This document shows, piece by piece, positions 23,801 through 34,340 of a stretch of DNA of 64,000 nt. Each line of letters opens with the position of its first letter. The first letter of the stretch is position 1. The translations under genes and the position numbers were made by a program. The notes below the pieces were generated by a model, which saw nothing but the letters and a program-made list of their open reading frames with translations, had not been told where the DNA came from and searched no databases. The DNA is from Todiramphus chloris collaris. Lineage: Eukaryota; Chordata; Aves; Coraciiformes; Alcedinidae. The stretch lies in contig JANVCC010000018.1 in NCBI GenBank assembly GCA_025345505.1, positions 54,021,656 through 54,085,655 on the forward strand. The letters are read 5' to 3'.

Positions 23801-25229
23801 ACAGCCTTAATCTTCTTAATTTGAAAGCTTAAAAATGGCCCCTTTCATGCATGTTTGCTTCCAACTGACCATATATTTATCTAACCATTCAGAGGTAAAG
23901 CCTGTTGTAGCTCCAGTTAGCACAACAAGCAGGCACAGGTGAAGTCAGGAAGAACAGCCATCTTAGCAAAGCCTGCTGAGAAGAATGCTCAACAGCAGTG
24001 CTGACACTTTCAGTAGGATGATAAAGTGCTAAATTCAAAAGATGACTAGAAGTGTGTGATAATTAATAATGGCTTTTTTGACATTCTCAGATGCTTCGGA
24101 AGGAGAGATACAAAAAGCTTAATTAACAGATAGGGTACTTGTTCTTTCATCTGTCTATTAAAAGCAGGGTACATACAATATCTAAAACTGTAAGACTTCT
24201 GCATTTAAATACAAGTCAGACTGGATGATGGCTAGACGTACTTAAACGAGATCACGGACGTGCATTTTGTCTGTCTGCAATAGCATGGAACATTTCTTAA
24301 TGTTTAGCTTTAAAGGGAGATTAATTGCTTCTAGAGGATGAAGTTGAGGGTATACCCTCACCGTAAGAAATCTGTTCCTTCTGACTTGGAATATGGGAAA
24401 TTGCAGTAGCCTATGTACCTTATTCGTACAGTTATGATTTCTTACCTCATGTTTACTCTTGACAGAATGACTGTGCTGTCTGTGGTAGGCTGGCAAGGAA
24501 GGGGGAAAACACTGTAGGTACACGATACACTGTGCGTCACTTTGCATTCCTCTGCTTTTACTCGACTACTGTGCAACTAAAGGCAATTTCCAGTATATAC
24601 CCACCTTCTCCTTTTGCCCAGTCCTGCTGTTAGGTCATCGAATGTTTGGGACATTTGTCTGTTGCAACAAAAACTAATGTGATATAAGATACTTAGGATC
24701 ATTACGATTTCAGCACAAAATTCAATAAATAAAGAAGGTGGGATGGAAGTTTTCAGATGTAAATCTTTCACTGCTTATGTAAGAGTATGTCAGGAATAAT
24801 TACAGAGAATGAGTTGGAAATAGATTTAACTGAAACATTTAAAACTCTCCTGAAGCATGGAAACCTACATGAAGAAACTATTCTCTGAGGGACTGTTGTG
24901 GCCTTGTACTTGCTCAGAGTTTTTTATAACAGCACTTACTATGTTATTTTAATGGTGCCATCATATCTTGTGACAGTGGCATGCCCTTTGTATTGCTATA
25001 GTGATAATAGGATAGAATACTGTTTTTCTCAGTTGTTTAGCACTGTCACTGATTTCACGCTGCTGTTCCCTGTATAAAGTAGAAAGTTATCTTTCTTCTC
25101 CTCCTCAAATTACTCCTGTTATTTTTATACACCAATTTAAAACGTATTTCCTATCCTTAGCCTAAATATGTTGGCTCTGTGATTCAACAGTAATTTCTGA
25201 AAGCTCAGTCTTTCTCTTACCCTAAAAAT

Positions 25230-25760
25230 ACCTGTACTGCACAGTATTTGGCCCTTGTAGAAGCAGAAGTTGGCAGGATAGCACTAGGCTCTTTGGTTGT
25301 GCTGGGGACACAACCAGTCCCCCAAGCACTGGTGAAGGGGAAGCAGAGGGGAGGATTTCTGCAAACCTGGATGAGTGGAGTAGCCTGGCAGGGGTTTTCC
25401 AGGTGCTTGTGGTGAAGGGGTTGGTTTAACAGACTCAGACTCTCGTTAACTCTCTCCTGACATCGCCTCAGTTTTCGAACACTGTTGGCAAGGGAAGATT
25501 ATTCAGCCAGTCTCCTGTTTGCCTGTCAGAGGGGCAGCTTGGCTGCCTCCTTTCCCTCAGGGCTGAGGCAGCAGGTATAGGGTCAGTGCAGAGGTTGATG
25601 AGCTTCTTCCTCTGCCCTGCTATAGCCTTGTGCAAATACATAGGATAAGCTATCCCCTGTACAGCCTTTGCCAAGACTCCGATATCCAGGGGTGTACACG
25701 TTGTGCAGCCATCACTGCTCATTAGCACTTCTGCCCTCCTCAAAAAGTGTTTGGTGACAA
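25230..25760. other. GC-richer patch of unknown origin
   Basis: Richer in G and C than its surroundings, with a few CpGs. A 91-codon minus-strand frame (25468-25743) covers part of it, starting MRRAEVLMSSDG. I do not recognise the product, and no splice or promoter context supports it. It could be a fragment of an unrecognised repeat, a decayed retrocopy or simply unique DNA. Confidence 0.3.
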
Positions 25761-27460
25761 AAAGCCAGAATTACATGAACATGCCTCATTTCATTACTGA
25801 AAAATAAACATGCTTACAAGGATGTTATTTACCTGATTCATCTGACATAAATGCAGGCACATCTTGGAATGCTGATGCAAAAATAGAGTGCAGATGTTGA
25901 AGTGCAAACAGGCCTGAATTTCTTTATGTTCTCAAGATTATACTCACAAAGTTTGTGTTTGTTTGTTTTTAGACGACAAACCCCTTTTTACTGCTAAAAG
26001 GTCATCTGTGGACAGAAATTCACTAATAAGCAACCTCTGGCTTCTCCTTACAAGGGATGCCTCATAGTAGGAATTTTAAAAAATATCATTGTATTTCCCA
26101 TAGTGGGGTAGACTTGAAAGACTTCTTAATGGGAAAACATTTCAACTACCAATATAATGTGACTATTTTAACGACACATATTCTATGTCTTACTAATACA
26201 AAGTAGCATTTAATTTTATTTTGTTGTTCAAAATTGGTGGGAACTAGACTGTGGGCTGTCTAACTTGGGCTGTAGACAGCTGTCTAACTTTCTTTGATAT
26301 ACAAAGGTGTTTTCTATTTCCTTTTTGCAGACCTGTGAATTACAAATAACTTCATCATTTTAGTTTGTTTTAATATGCAGCTATGTAGCTATGGAGGCAA
26401 CAGGGATTATTACTACTTAGGACCAGACATGGATTACTACTTGCTTGAAATTTTAATTTTGCTTATTTGAAGAAAATAGGCAAAACACAACATTATCTCA
26501 TTTACATTTTACTGAATATTTAGCATTGTTTAATGATTAAAAAAAAAAAATTCCACAGCAGATGTGAATTTACAAATTTCAAGGACATAATTCGTCACAA
26601 TACTTACCCTGTCAACAGTTGCTGGGCATTAATGGTATTTTCTGTTATCTCTTTGATGTGAACAGGTCTTTTATCAATGATGATTACTAATCTAGATGAG
26701 GGAGACCAGAGAGGCTGTTAATTATTCTGCTCAGGTGTGCTTTAATGAAGTTATTAGCAAAGTACATCTGTGAACATTCTTTTACAAAATAAAGCTTGCA
26801 ACAAATCTGAAATTGGATTTGAAGGGAAGAAATCCTGGCATTTGCCTGCAGGGTGCATTGCAATGTTTGTGAACATAGGTATAGTTGCTACTTTACCAAT
26901 AATCTTCTCTAATGTGATTCAGGCAAAGTAATTTCTATTTTATTAGTAACCATTACTTATGCTGATAGCTTCTTTTCCTGGTAATTTTGCCACCCTTAAT
27001 TTTTTTAGGTCCAGGCCTCTCCTAAAGACAATGTCAGAGCAATCAAACAGACCTGACTCAAACAGGGTTCAGTGTGGATCCTCCAGTAACACATACTATT
27101 GAACCAAATTGGAAATTCTAGGATAACCCTGCTACCTGTGGATGCCTTAAGTAGGCAATACTCACACACCCAAGGCTGATGAGCCTGAGCTGAAAATCCA
27201 ATTGTAGAAAAGGGAATTTGCTTGAGAGAACAGAGCAGTAATAGTTATGTGGGAGATATTTCTTAACAGAAGTACAATTTTGTTAAAAGCTTGGCATTTT
27301 TGTGCTTCAGTTCCCTGCAAGCACATATGAATAGGCAAAGAAATGGGTAGTACCATGTAATTTCTCCATTCTCATCTATTCCTTTCTTCCTGTGAGTTGG
27401 TGCCAATCAGTGGGAAAGTCCCCAGTATCTTGGCATAACCATGTGTTTGAACCATGAACC
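25761..27460. other. Non-coding stretch, nothing recognised
   Basis: AT-rich sequence with an A run near 26539-26550. No family or coding sequence is recognised. Confidence 0.5.
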
Positions 27461-27671
27461 ATTAGGAAGAATTTCTTCCCCATGAGGGTGTTGAGACACT
27501 GGAACAGGTTGCCCAGAGAGGTGGTGGAAGCCCCATCCTTGGAAGTTTTTAAGACCAGCCTGAATGGGGCTCTGAGCTAACTGATCTAGTGGGAGGTGTC
27601 CCTGCCCATGGCAGGGGGGTTGTAACTAGATGGTCTGTAATGTCCCTTCCAACCCTGACAATTCTATGATT
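27461..27671 (+). mobile_element. CR1 LINE 3' end, copy 4
   Basis: About 210 bases covering the last coding block (AGACACTGGAACAGGTTGCC, the HWNRL-type segment), the EVVE region and the 3' UTR with a GGTCTGTAATGTCCCTTCCA-type ending. The tail is ATTCTATGATT at 27661-27671. It is strongly 5'-truncated and shorter than any functional unit. Confidence 0.93.
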
Positions 27672-27689
27672 GTAGTCAGTTATTTTATT

Positions 27690-27724
27690 ACATTTTTTTT
27701 TTTTTTGTTTGTTTGTTTTTTTGT
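27690..27724. repeat. T-rich / GTTT simple repeat
   Basis: Long T run with GTTT units, about 20 bases after the end of a CR1 copy. Confidence 0.8.
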
Positions 27725-28576
27725 ATTACAATATTTTTGTTTTGACTGTGGCTCGCTAGTTCTGTTCCAGCTTTTCTACTGTACCATGTGACATTCAGAG
27801 TCTCATTTTTACAACTGTGGGAGCAAAGGCTAAATAGGTAAATGTCTACTGACTGACAGTTCTCCTGCCCTGTTCTACCCCCATTTTCTGTCTGCCATTG
27901 GTAGTTTCAGCAAAAAGCTTTCTTCACTGCTTCCTAAAGAATTATTTCTGCATTGCCGTTAGGCAAAAGTCTTCAACCTGTTTTTATGTCAGATAATCAT
28001 GGTGTCTCACAAAGCTCACATTACCTATAACCAGAACATACACTTGATGTTTTCAAATATAAAGGCTTTTGGGAATTTTGTGTAGGCGAATGTAATATTC
28101 CCTCCAGACAGCTCTTAAAGAACCAAAGCCTTGTGGTGATATAAGTTTTTAACAGAACAATCTGGAAAGGACAGGGTGTGGTCTGCAAGAAAGAGAGGTG
28201 TACATGAGGATGGGTTAACAGTAAACACAGTTTCTCAGCAGTCTTGGATTCCCAACAGGAGCAAAAAAAATGATAGGCTGACTAATACTTAAAGAGTACA
28301 CATAAACATGCACAGCCTCTGCAACTGCAAAGTTATTATACACCTTCTAATACTGGAGGGCAAGTGTGAACTTAAGCTAACAAGGCTTGTGTTTTCTCTT
28401 GTGGTCAGTTTAAAAAACCAAAACAACCTTGTTTGAAGGACAAACTCAGTAACAGCTGGTTTCAAAAGAGACTCAGTTGCACTTTCCCTCAGACTGCCAA
28501 GATGCTTTGCTTTTCCATGCATTCTTGTTGCCATGTCGGAATAAATGAAGCTTTTCGTTTCTCCTCCTCTGTGACA

Positions 28577-28648
28577 TTTTTTTGGGGGGGTTTTGGTTTT
28601 TTTTTGGGGGGGGGGTTTGTTTGTTTGTTTGTTTGTGGGTTTTTTTTA
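28577..28648. repeat. G-run and (GTTT)n simple repeat
   Basis: Runs of 7 G (28584-28590) and 10 G (28606-28615) separated by T tracts, then about five GTTT units and a final GGG before a T run. Low-complexity sequence. See the findings for its quadruplex potential. Confidence 0.9.
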
Positions 28649-31321
28649 GTTCTTTTTCTCATTTTTTCCCTTCACTATAGGTATATAATAAGAAAATTAC
28701 TCTTTTCAACATTAGGGATGGTGCTTAATTTAACGTAGCTATACAGTCCTGTTGGTATAAACCCTGTTTGTAGTATATCAGTTCAAAACTTCAACCTGGG
28801 ATTACACCAGCTAATTCCAGCTGTTCCTTTCATGTAACTGGGGCAGCTGCTACACCTTGGGGTTCAAAAACATTGTTCATCACTAAATCTTTTGCAAGAT
28901 TACAAGTTAGAAAGTTGGTGAGCAATATACAAAAACCTTGTAATGAAGGTATTCTATTATGTAATGGAAAACCTGGGTTACAGTAATGTTAACATTATTC
29001 AGTAACGTGGTTGATTGAATAATTTAATTACATATGAAAAACTAGTGGTCAGGGCATTCAAAAGAATGAGATCTCACTGAGTGGTATGACAGAATTCTCT
29101 TTGATTTTTTCAGAAGTGTAATTTAATTACTAAGAGCAAAGTTTGTTTTGTTATAGTTTTTCCTAGCAAGGGGAAGAGATGTGGTTCTAACACTGTTTAA
29201 TGAAAGATAGGTTACCATATGTCCTTTCAAAATACAGAAGCACAAAGAAAAGCAGCAATAAAAAAAGCCCTAAAACATCTCAGATATTGATGAGTTGAAA
29301 CTGTTTAATTAGCAACAGACAAAATGTTACTGAAAGTATTTTTCCTTTTATAATTTACATGAGAAATGGAGTGTTCTGGACTTTTGGTAGGAGCTTACTG
29401 TTCAGAAATTATGGCTCTAACCTTACAAGAAGTGTAGCAGCAGACTGCACTTGGCTTTTAAGCTTCACTAATGAGATGGTTTTTTTCTTGTTGCTGATCA
29501 GGTCAAAACAAACAGGTCTCAGCACTGCTATTTGCTTGGATCTTGATCTTGTTAACCCCTAAAAAGGTATTTAAATTTTAAGTGAATTATTAGTATTCTT
29601 TTTCAAGCTGCAGAGTCATATTATGCTTAATTCATATAACACTCTTAGTTTCTTTCAACCCAGTAAAATTTAAATAATTGTCTCCTACTGAGAGTCTTTC
29701 CCTTACTGTGTTTTCCCTACTCTATACACTCAAAGCAGAAGAAATATTAAGGTATTTTTTTAATGCTTTTCTAGTGAAAATGAAAACATTGTGCAATACC
29801 AATATTTTTACATTTTAATATAAACTGTGTTTGCAGAGACTCATGCTAACTTTAGCAGTAATTTCTTTTACAAATTTCTGCATGTCATATTTGCATTTCA
29901 TCTAGAAAAACTAGGCACTGCAAGCAAGAAGTCTGCATCAGTTGTTGTAAATCTAGCAGTTGTCTTTTGGGTTTCAATACCTCAGCAAATTATCTCTCAA
30001 AAGTCTCCTTCAATGGCAAGAGTTGTATGTTTATTTATTTATAATTTATGGGATATGGGGAAAATAGGAAAAAAGCTTATTGCATACGCTTGTCATCATG
30101 CACTTTGTATATTACGAAGTATAGTACTTTGTTCCTAATGCTGCACTAATATAAACTTTAAATAAAACAATGCTAATGTTCTGCTTTAAATTTCACTCTT
30201 GAGAAACGAAGCAGCAAAAGGATGATACCTTGCAGAATAATATTCCTTATTTTTGTGTGTTCATTTTGAAAATTTAATTTACATGTGCAGCAAACACATG
30301 TTTTTATAGGCAATTTAAAGGCAAAATTGTTTTCAGAGACCACAAATGATAATACTATGTTATAGATAAACTCTATCCAGATAACTTCAAAATTACTTTA
30401 TTGGTAGCTTAATGTATTTAGGAGTGTTATGGTAAGTGAAAAGATATTTATATCTATATAGTTATATGGTTTATAACATACTGAGGACACACAGTGCACC
30501 ATATAGATGGCATCTGGCAGGGCTTCTGCAGCAGCCAAGACAATCTGCACTGCCTCAACAAACCCAGGCAAGAAGGAATCATTTGCAGAGATGTTGCTGC
30601 AGGCACCAGTAAATCACAGGCCTGCACTGTGCAAGGCTTGTGAACTCCAAATTTCCAGTAGAAGTAAGGAGGACAGTCCTCGCAGGAAGGGTTTGCCATC
30701 GCATCCTCCTCACTTTACTTTCTTTTTCACAGAGCCATTGATCTCTCTGCCTCATTCTTCATGTCCATGTGCAAGGTCATGTACAATCTCCATCTACAAC
30801 TACAGTTTCATCTCTGGTTACAATCTCTAGATATACTCTGCCTTCTCTACCAGGACCACAAAGAGTTCTTAAGTTTAATAAGATATTTTACTTGTATCAA
30901 CACTTCAACATGTACTCCTGTCATGGATGCTTCTGGTGCTTAGTACTTAGATCACTGGGTAAAACTGATGGAAAAAGACGTGCTTACCATGTGAATCTCA
31001 GGACAAACTAAGACACTTCACTGACCTGGTAAGTAAAGCAACCTTAGAAAGGCTCAGCCGTAGCCAAGGGACTCTTCCCCACTGACACTTTTCTCTTTCT
31101 TCGACAGCTACATTTTCCCAGACTGGGAATCTCCAAAGCACAGACTGTCTTTCTATTTGCTTGCAGCTTCTTTAGAGAAATAGTTCACAAATCCTTCTGT
31201 GGGGTTCTTCATGCTGTGGTAGGAGCAGCAGCAAGAACACCTAGCATTTTCAAAGGGTCCATTATGATCCAGGGCTGTTTCTCATAGAACAGAAACTGTA
31301 CTGCTTTGGCTTTCCTTAAAA

Positions 31322-31394
31322 TATCATTCAAGATCAAAAGGGACTATTGTATCATCCAAACTAATCTCTGCATCTACAAGCCTTGAAACTTCTT
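31322..31394 (-). mobile_element. Probable ancient CR1-like 3' fragment
   Basis: The plus strand resembles, with several differences and small gaps, the complement of an old sauropsid CR1 3' end. The words AAAAGGGACTATTGTATCAT and GAAACTTC fall at the expected spacing. It is short and diverged, and the call rests on memory of the pattern. Confidence 0.4.
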
Positions 31395-31954
31395 CATATT
31401 GGGCCCCATAGGTTTGGTTTGACTAAAGTATACAACAGATACAACTAAAGCATGTTTATCAGAGGAGCACACAGCCTGTGAGCAGATATAGAAAGACACA
31501 GAGCTCAGTACTCGTCTCACATCTAAACACAGAAGCCACCATGGAAGTCCCTCTACTACCAAAGCCTTGCCACACAAACCCAATACAACCAACATCACAG
31601 TGGCAAAATTACCTCCCTAGTCCAGTTTACTGTCCTTTTTTTCTGCTTAAAGATCCCAACGTTTCTTGGCCACATGACTATAGCACTTGGCTGGGACTTC
31701 TGTTCTGCTGCATGGTTCAAATCTTTGTGGGACTCTCTGCACTCCACAGTGATCCTTTGATTTATAGCTGCAGTATATTTCTAAAGGTCTGTTTCAAGTT
31801 TGCCAGTGATAAAATCGCCTTTTAAGAGACTGGAACTATTTAAAACAAAGGCTGTGTATATGCATAGGTATTGACAAGCTATTGTTGGTTCGGGCAGAGG
31901 TCAAGCTATGTAATTCTTGTTGCATTATCATCTGCCAAGCATAAATTGCAAAAT
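31395..31954. other. Non-coding stretch, nothing recognised
   Basis: About 560 bases between CR1 fragments. Overlapping short frames on both strands (74 and 115 codons) have no recognisable content. Confidence 0.5.
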
Positions 31955-34340
31955 CGTAGAATCATAGAAGTTTTGGCTGGAAGAGACCTTCAAGATCATC
32001 AAGTCCAATCTTATTCCTAGACCAATCAAAAACCACCAAACCATGTCCCGAAGCACAACATCCAACCGCCTCTTAAACGCCTTCAGGGATGGTGACTCCA
32101 CCACCTCCCTGGGCAGCCTGTTCCAATGCCTGACAACCTTTCTGTAAAGAAATACTTCCTGATATCCATCCTGAACCTTCCCTGGTTCAACTCCAGGCCA
32201 TTTCCTCTTGTTCTGTCACTTGTCACCAGGGAGAACTTCCCTTCAGGTAGTTGTAGAGGTCAATAAGGTCTCCCCTCAGCCTTCTTTTCTCAAGGCTTAA
32301 CAGCCCCAGACCCTTCAGCCTTTCCTCAGAAGACTCATGCTCCAAACCCTTTACTAGCTTTGTAGCCTGCCTCTGTACCCTCTCCAGCATCTCAACATCC
32401 TTCTTGTAGAGGGGCCCAAAAATGGACACAGTATTCAGGGTGCAGCCTCAGAAAAGCCGAGTACAGAGGACTGATCACCTTCCTGCTCCTGCTATCTATA
32501 CATTCCTGATCCAGGCCAGGATGCCATTGGCCTTCTTGGCCACCTGGGCACACTGCTGGCTCATGTTCAGGCAGCTGTCAATCAACACCCCCAGGTCCTT
32601 CTGTGCCTGGCAGCTCTCCAGCCACTCCTCCCCAAGCCTGTAGCACTGCTGGGGGTTGTGGCCCAAGGGCAGTACCCGGCATCTGCCCTTATTGAAACTC
32701 ATGAAATTGGCCTTGGCCCCATGATCCAGCTTATCTAGAGCCCTTTGCAGAGCTTCCCTACCCTCAAGCAGATCTACACTTCCACCTAGCTTGGTGTCAT
32801 CTGCAAATTTACCAAGGGTGCACTCGATCCCCTCACCCAAATCACTGATGAAGATGTTAAACAGGAGTGGCCCCAGTACTGAGCCCCGGGGGACACCACT
32901 CATGCTGGAAGACAATTGGATTTAACTCCATTGACCACAACTCTTTGGGTTCATCCATCTAACCAGTTTTTCACCCAGAAAAGCGTATGCCCATCCAAGA
33001 CAAGAGCAGTCAATTTCTCTAATAGAACGCTGTGGGAAACGGTGTCAAATGCCTTACTAAACTCAAGATAGACAACATCCACAGCCTTGCCTTCATCCAA
33101 AAAGTGGGTCACCCTGTCATAGAAGATCAGGTTTGTTAAATACAAACCCATGCTGACTGGGCATGAACCCCTGGTTGTCCTGCATGTGCTGCATAATAGA
33201 ACCCAGGATGATCTGCTCCATCAGCTTCCCTGGTACTGAAGTCAAACTGACAGGACTGTAAGTTCCCCGGATCATCCTTCCATCCCTTCTTATATATGGG
33301 TGTTGGCTGACCTCCTATCTGCTGGTACCTCCCCAGTCATCCAGGACTGCTGAGAAATGATGAACAGTGGCCTGGTGAGCTCCCCTGATGTAACCCATCT
33401 GGCCTCATAGATTTGTGCTCATTGATGTTGAGCAGCATGTTATGGACCATCCGCTCCTGAATTTTAGGGGGTGCATTGTGTTCCTGGCCCCCGTCTCTTG
33501 GCTTGGGGGAGTGACTTTCCCCAGTGCAAGTGTTTCCATTACTAAAGACTGAGGAAAAGAAGGAATTAAGCACCTCAGCCTTCTCATCATTTATTACCAT
33601 ATTTCCTTCTGAATGTAGTCGGGGATGGAGGCCCTCCATGGTCTTTCTTTTATTATTGATGTATTTATAGATTTTTTTTTTTCTTATTGCTCTTCACGTC
33701 TAAAGCCAGATTAACTTCTAGTTCAGCTTTCAACCTTCTAATTATTTCTCTACATGAAGTAACAACATTCTTATAGTCATTATGAGCCATCTGCCCCTTC
33801 TTCCAGAGGCCATAAACCCTCATTTCTGCCCTGATTTTAATCCAAACCTCCCTATTCAGCCAGGCCTGTCTTCTTTGCTGCTGACTTGTCTTACAGCATG
33901 TAGGGATGGTCTGCTCCTGCACCTTTAAGATTCCCTTCTTAAAGAATGTCCAGCCTTCCTGGACTCCTACATCTTTCATAAATGACTCCCAAGGGACTCT
34001 ATCAAGTAACCTCTGAAACAAATCAAAGTCTGCTCTTTGAAAGTCCAGAGTTCCAGTGTTGTTGCCAACCCCCGAAAGTCTCTAACAGAGAACTTAATAA
34101 TTTCATGATCACTATTGCCTAGATGGCCTCCAACTGCCACATCCTCCACTAGTCCTGTGTTTGCAAACAAGAGGTCCAGCAGGGCACTTTTCCTGGTCAG
34201 TTCACTTACCAACTACATGAGGAAGTTGTCCCCTACATGTTCTAGGAACCTCCTGGATTGTTCCCTCTCTGCTATGTTCTATTTCCAGTAGATACCTGGG
34301 AAGTTGAAGTCCCCCCACAAGAGCAACAGCAAGTGACCTT
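31955..34340 (-). mobile_element. CR1 LINE, long decayed copy 5 (reverse)
   Basis: About 2.4 kb of CR1 in reverse. The plus strand opens with the complement of the tail (TAGAATCATAGAAG at 31957). It then shows the complement of the 3' UTR, C-terminal region, RT domain, linker and the C-terminal part of the endonuclease. It is 5'-truncated near 34340, inside the endonuclease. Coding sequence is broken into at least six pieces by stops and frameshifts, and a T run interrupts it near 33671-33679, so this is an old copy. It lies opposite to the CR1 copies at 4.6 and 8.8 kb. Confidence 0.94.
32223..34340 (-). pseudogene. CR1 endonuclease-RT (ORF2) remnant, fragmented
   Basis: In minus-strand order: an endonuclease GDFNFPG block (GDFN codons at 34303-34314) and SDH (34105-34113), both typical of the APE-type endonuclease. 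Next come the linker with VQEGWTFFKKG and QEQTIPTCC (about 33900-33960), the degraded RT fingers (33337-33639), motif [14 protein letters not shown] (about 33040-33090), motif [13 protein letters not shown] and motif C FADDTKL (aspartate codons at 32796-32801). [20 protein letters not shown] and the C-terminal [20 protein letters not shown] block close the series. Motif C is intact, but multiple frameshifts and stops preclude a functional protein. Confidence 0.92.

Larger units (their letters stand above)
16394..25229. other. Non-coding stretch, mostly unique-looking
   Basis: AT-rich DNA without a recognised gene. It includes an AAAC-rich patch near 16655-16680, A runs at 17916-17936 and 20130-20146, a small 21-bp tandem duplication at 20785-20826 and an A-rich patch at about 22916-22945. 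Open frames are all about 100 codons or less and lack recognisable motifs. Confidence 0.5.
27672..31321. other. Non-coding stretch with T/G simple sequence
   Basis: No gene is recognised. A T-rich, GTTT-containing tract follows the CR1 end at about 27690-27724, and G and GTTT runs occur at 28584-28648. A moderately GC-rich patch at about 30490-30720 has overlapping frames on both strands (up to 107 codons) with no recognised product. Confidence 0.5.

Noticed and set aside
30454..30830. Overlapping frames on both strands in a moderately GC-rich patch
   Set aside because: I considered a retrocopy. Alternative frames give plausible-looking words, but none matches a family I know, and stops interrupt the best one.
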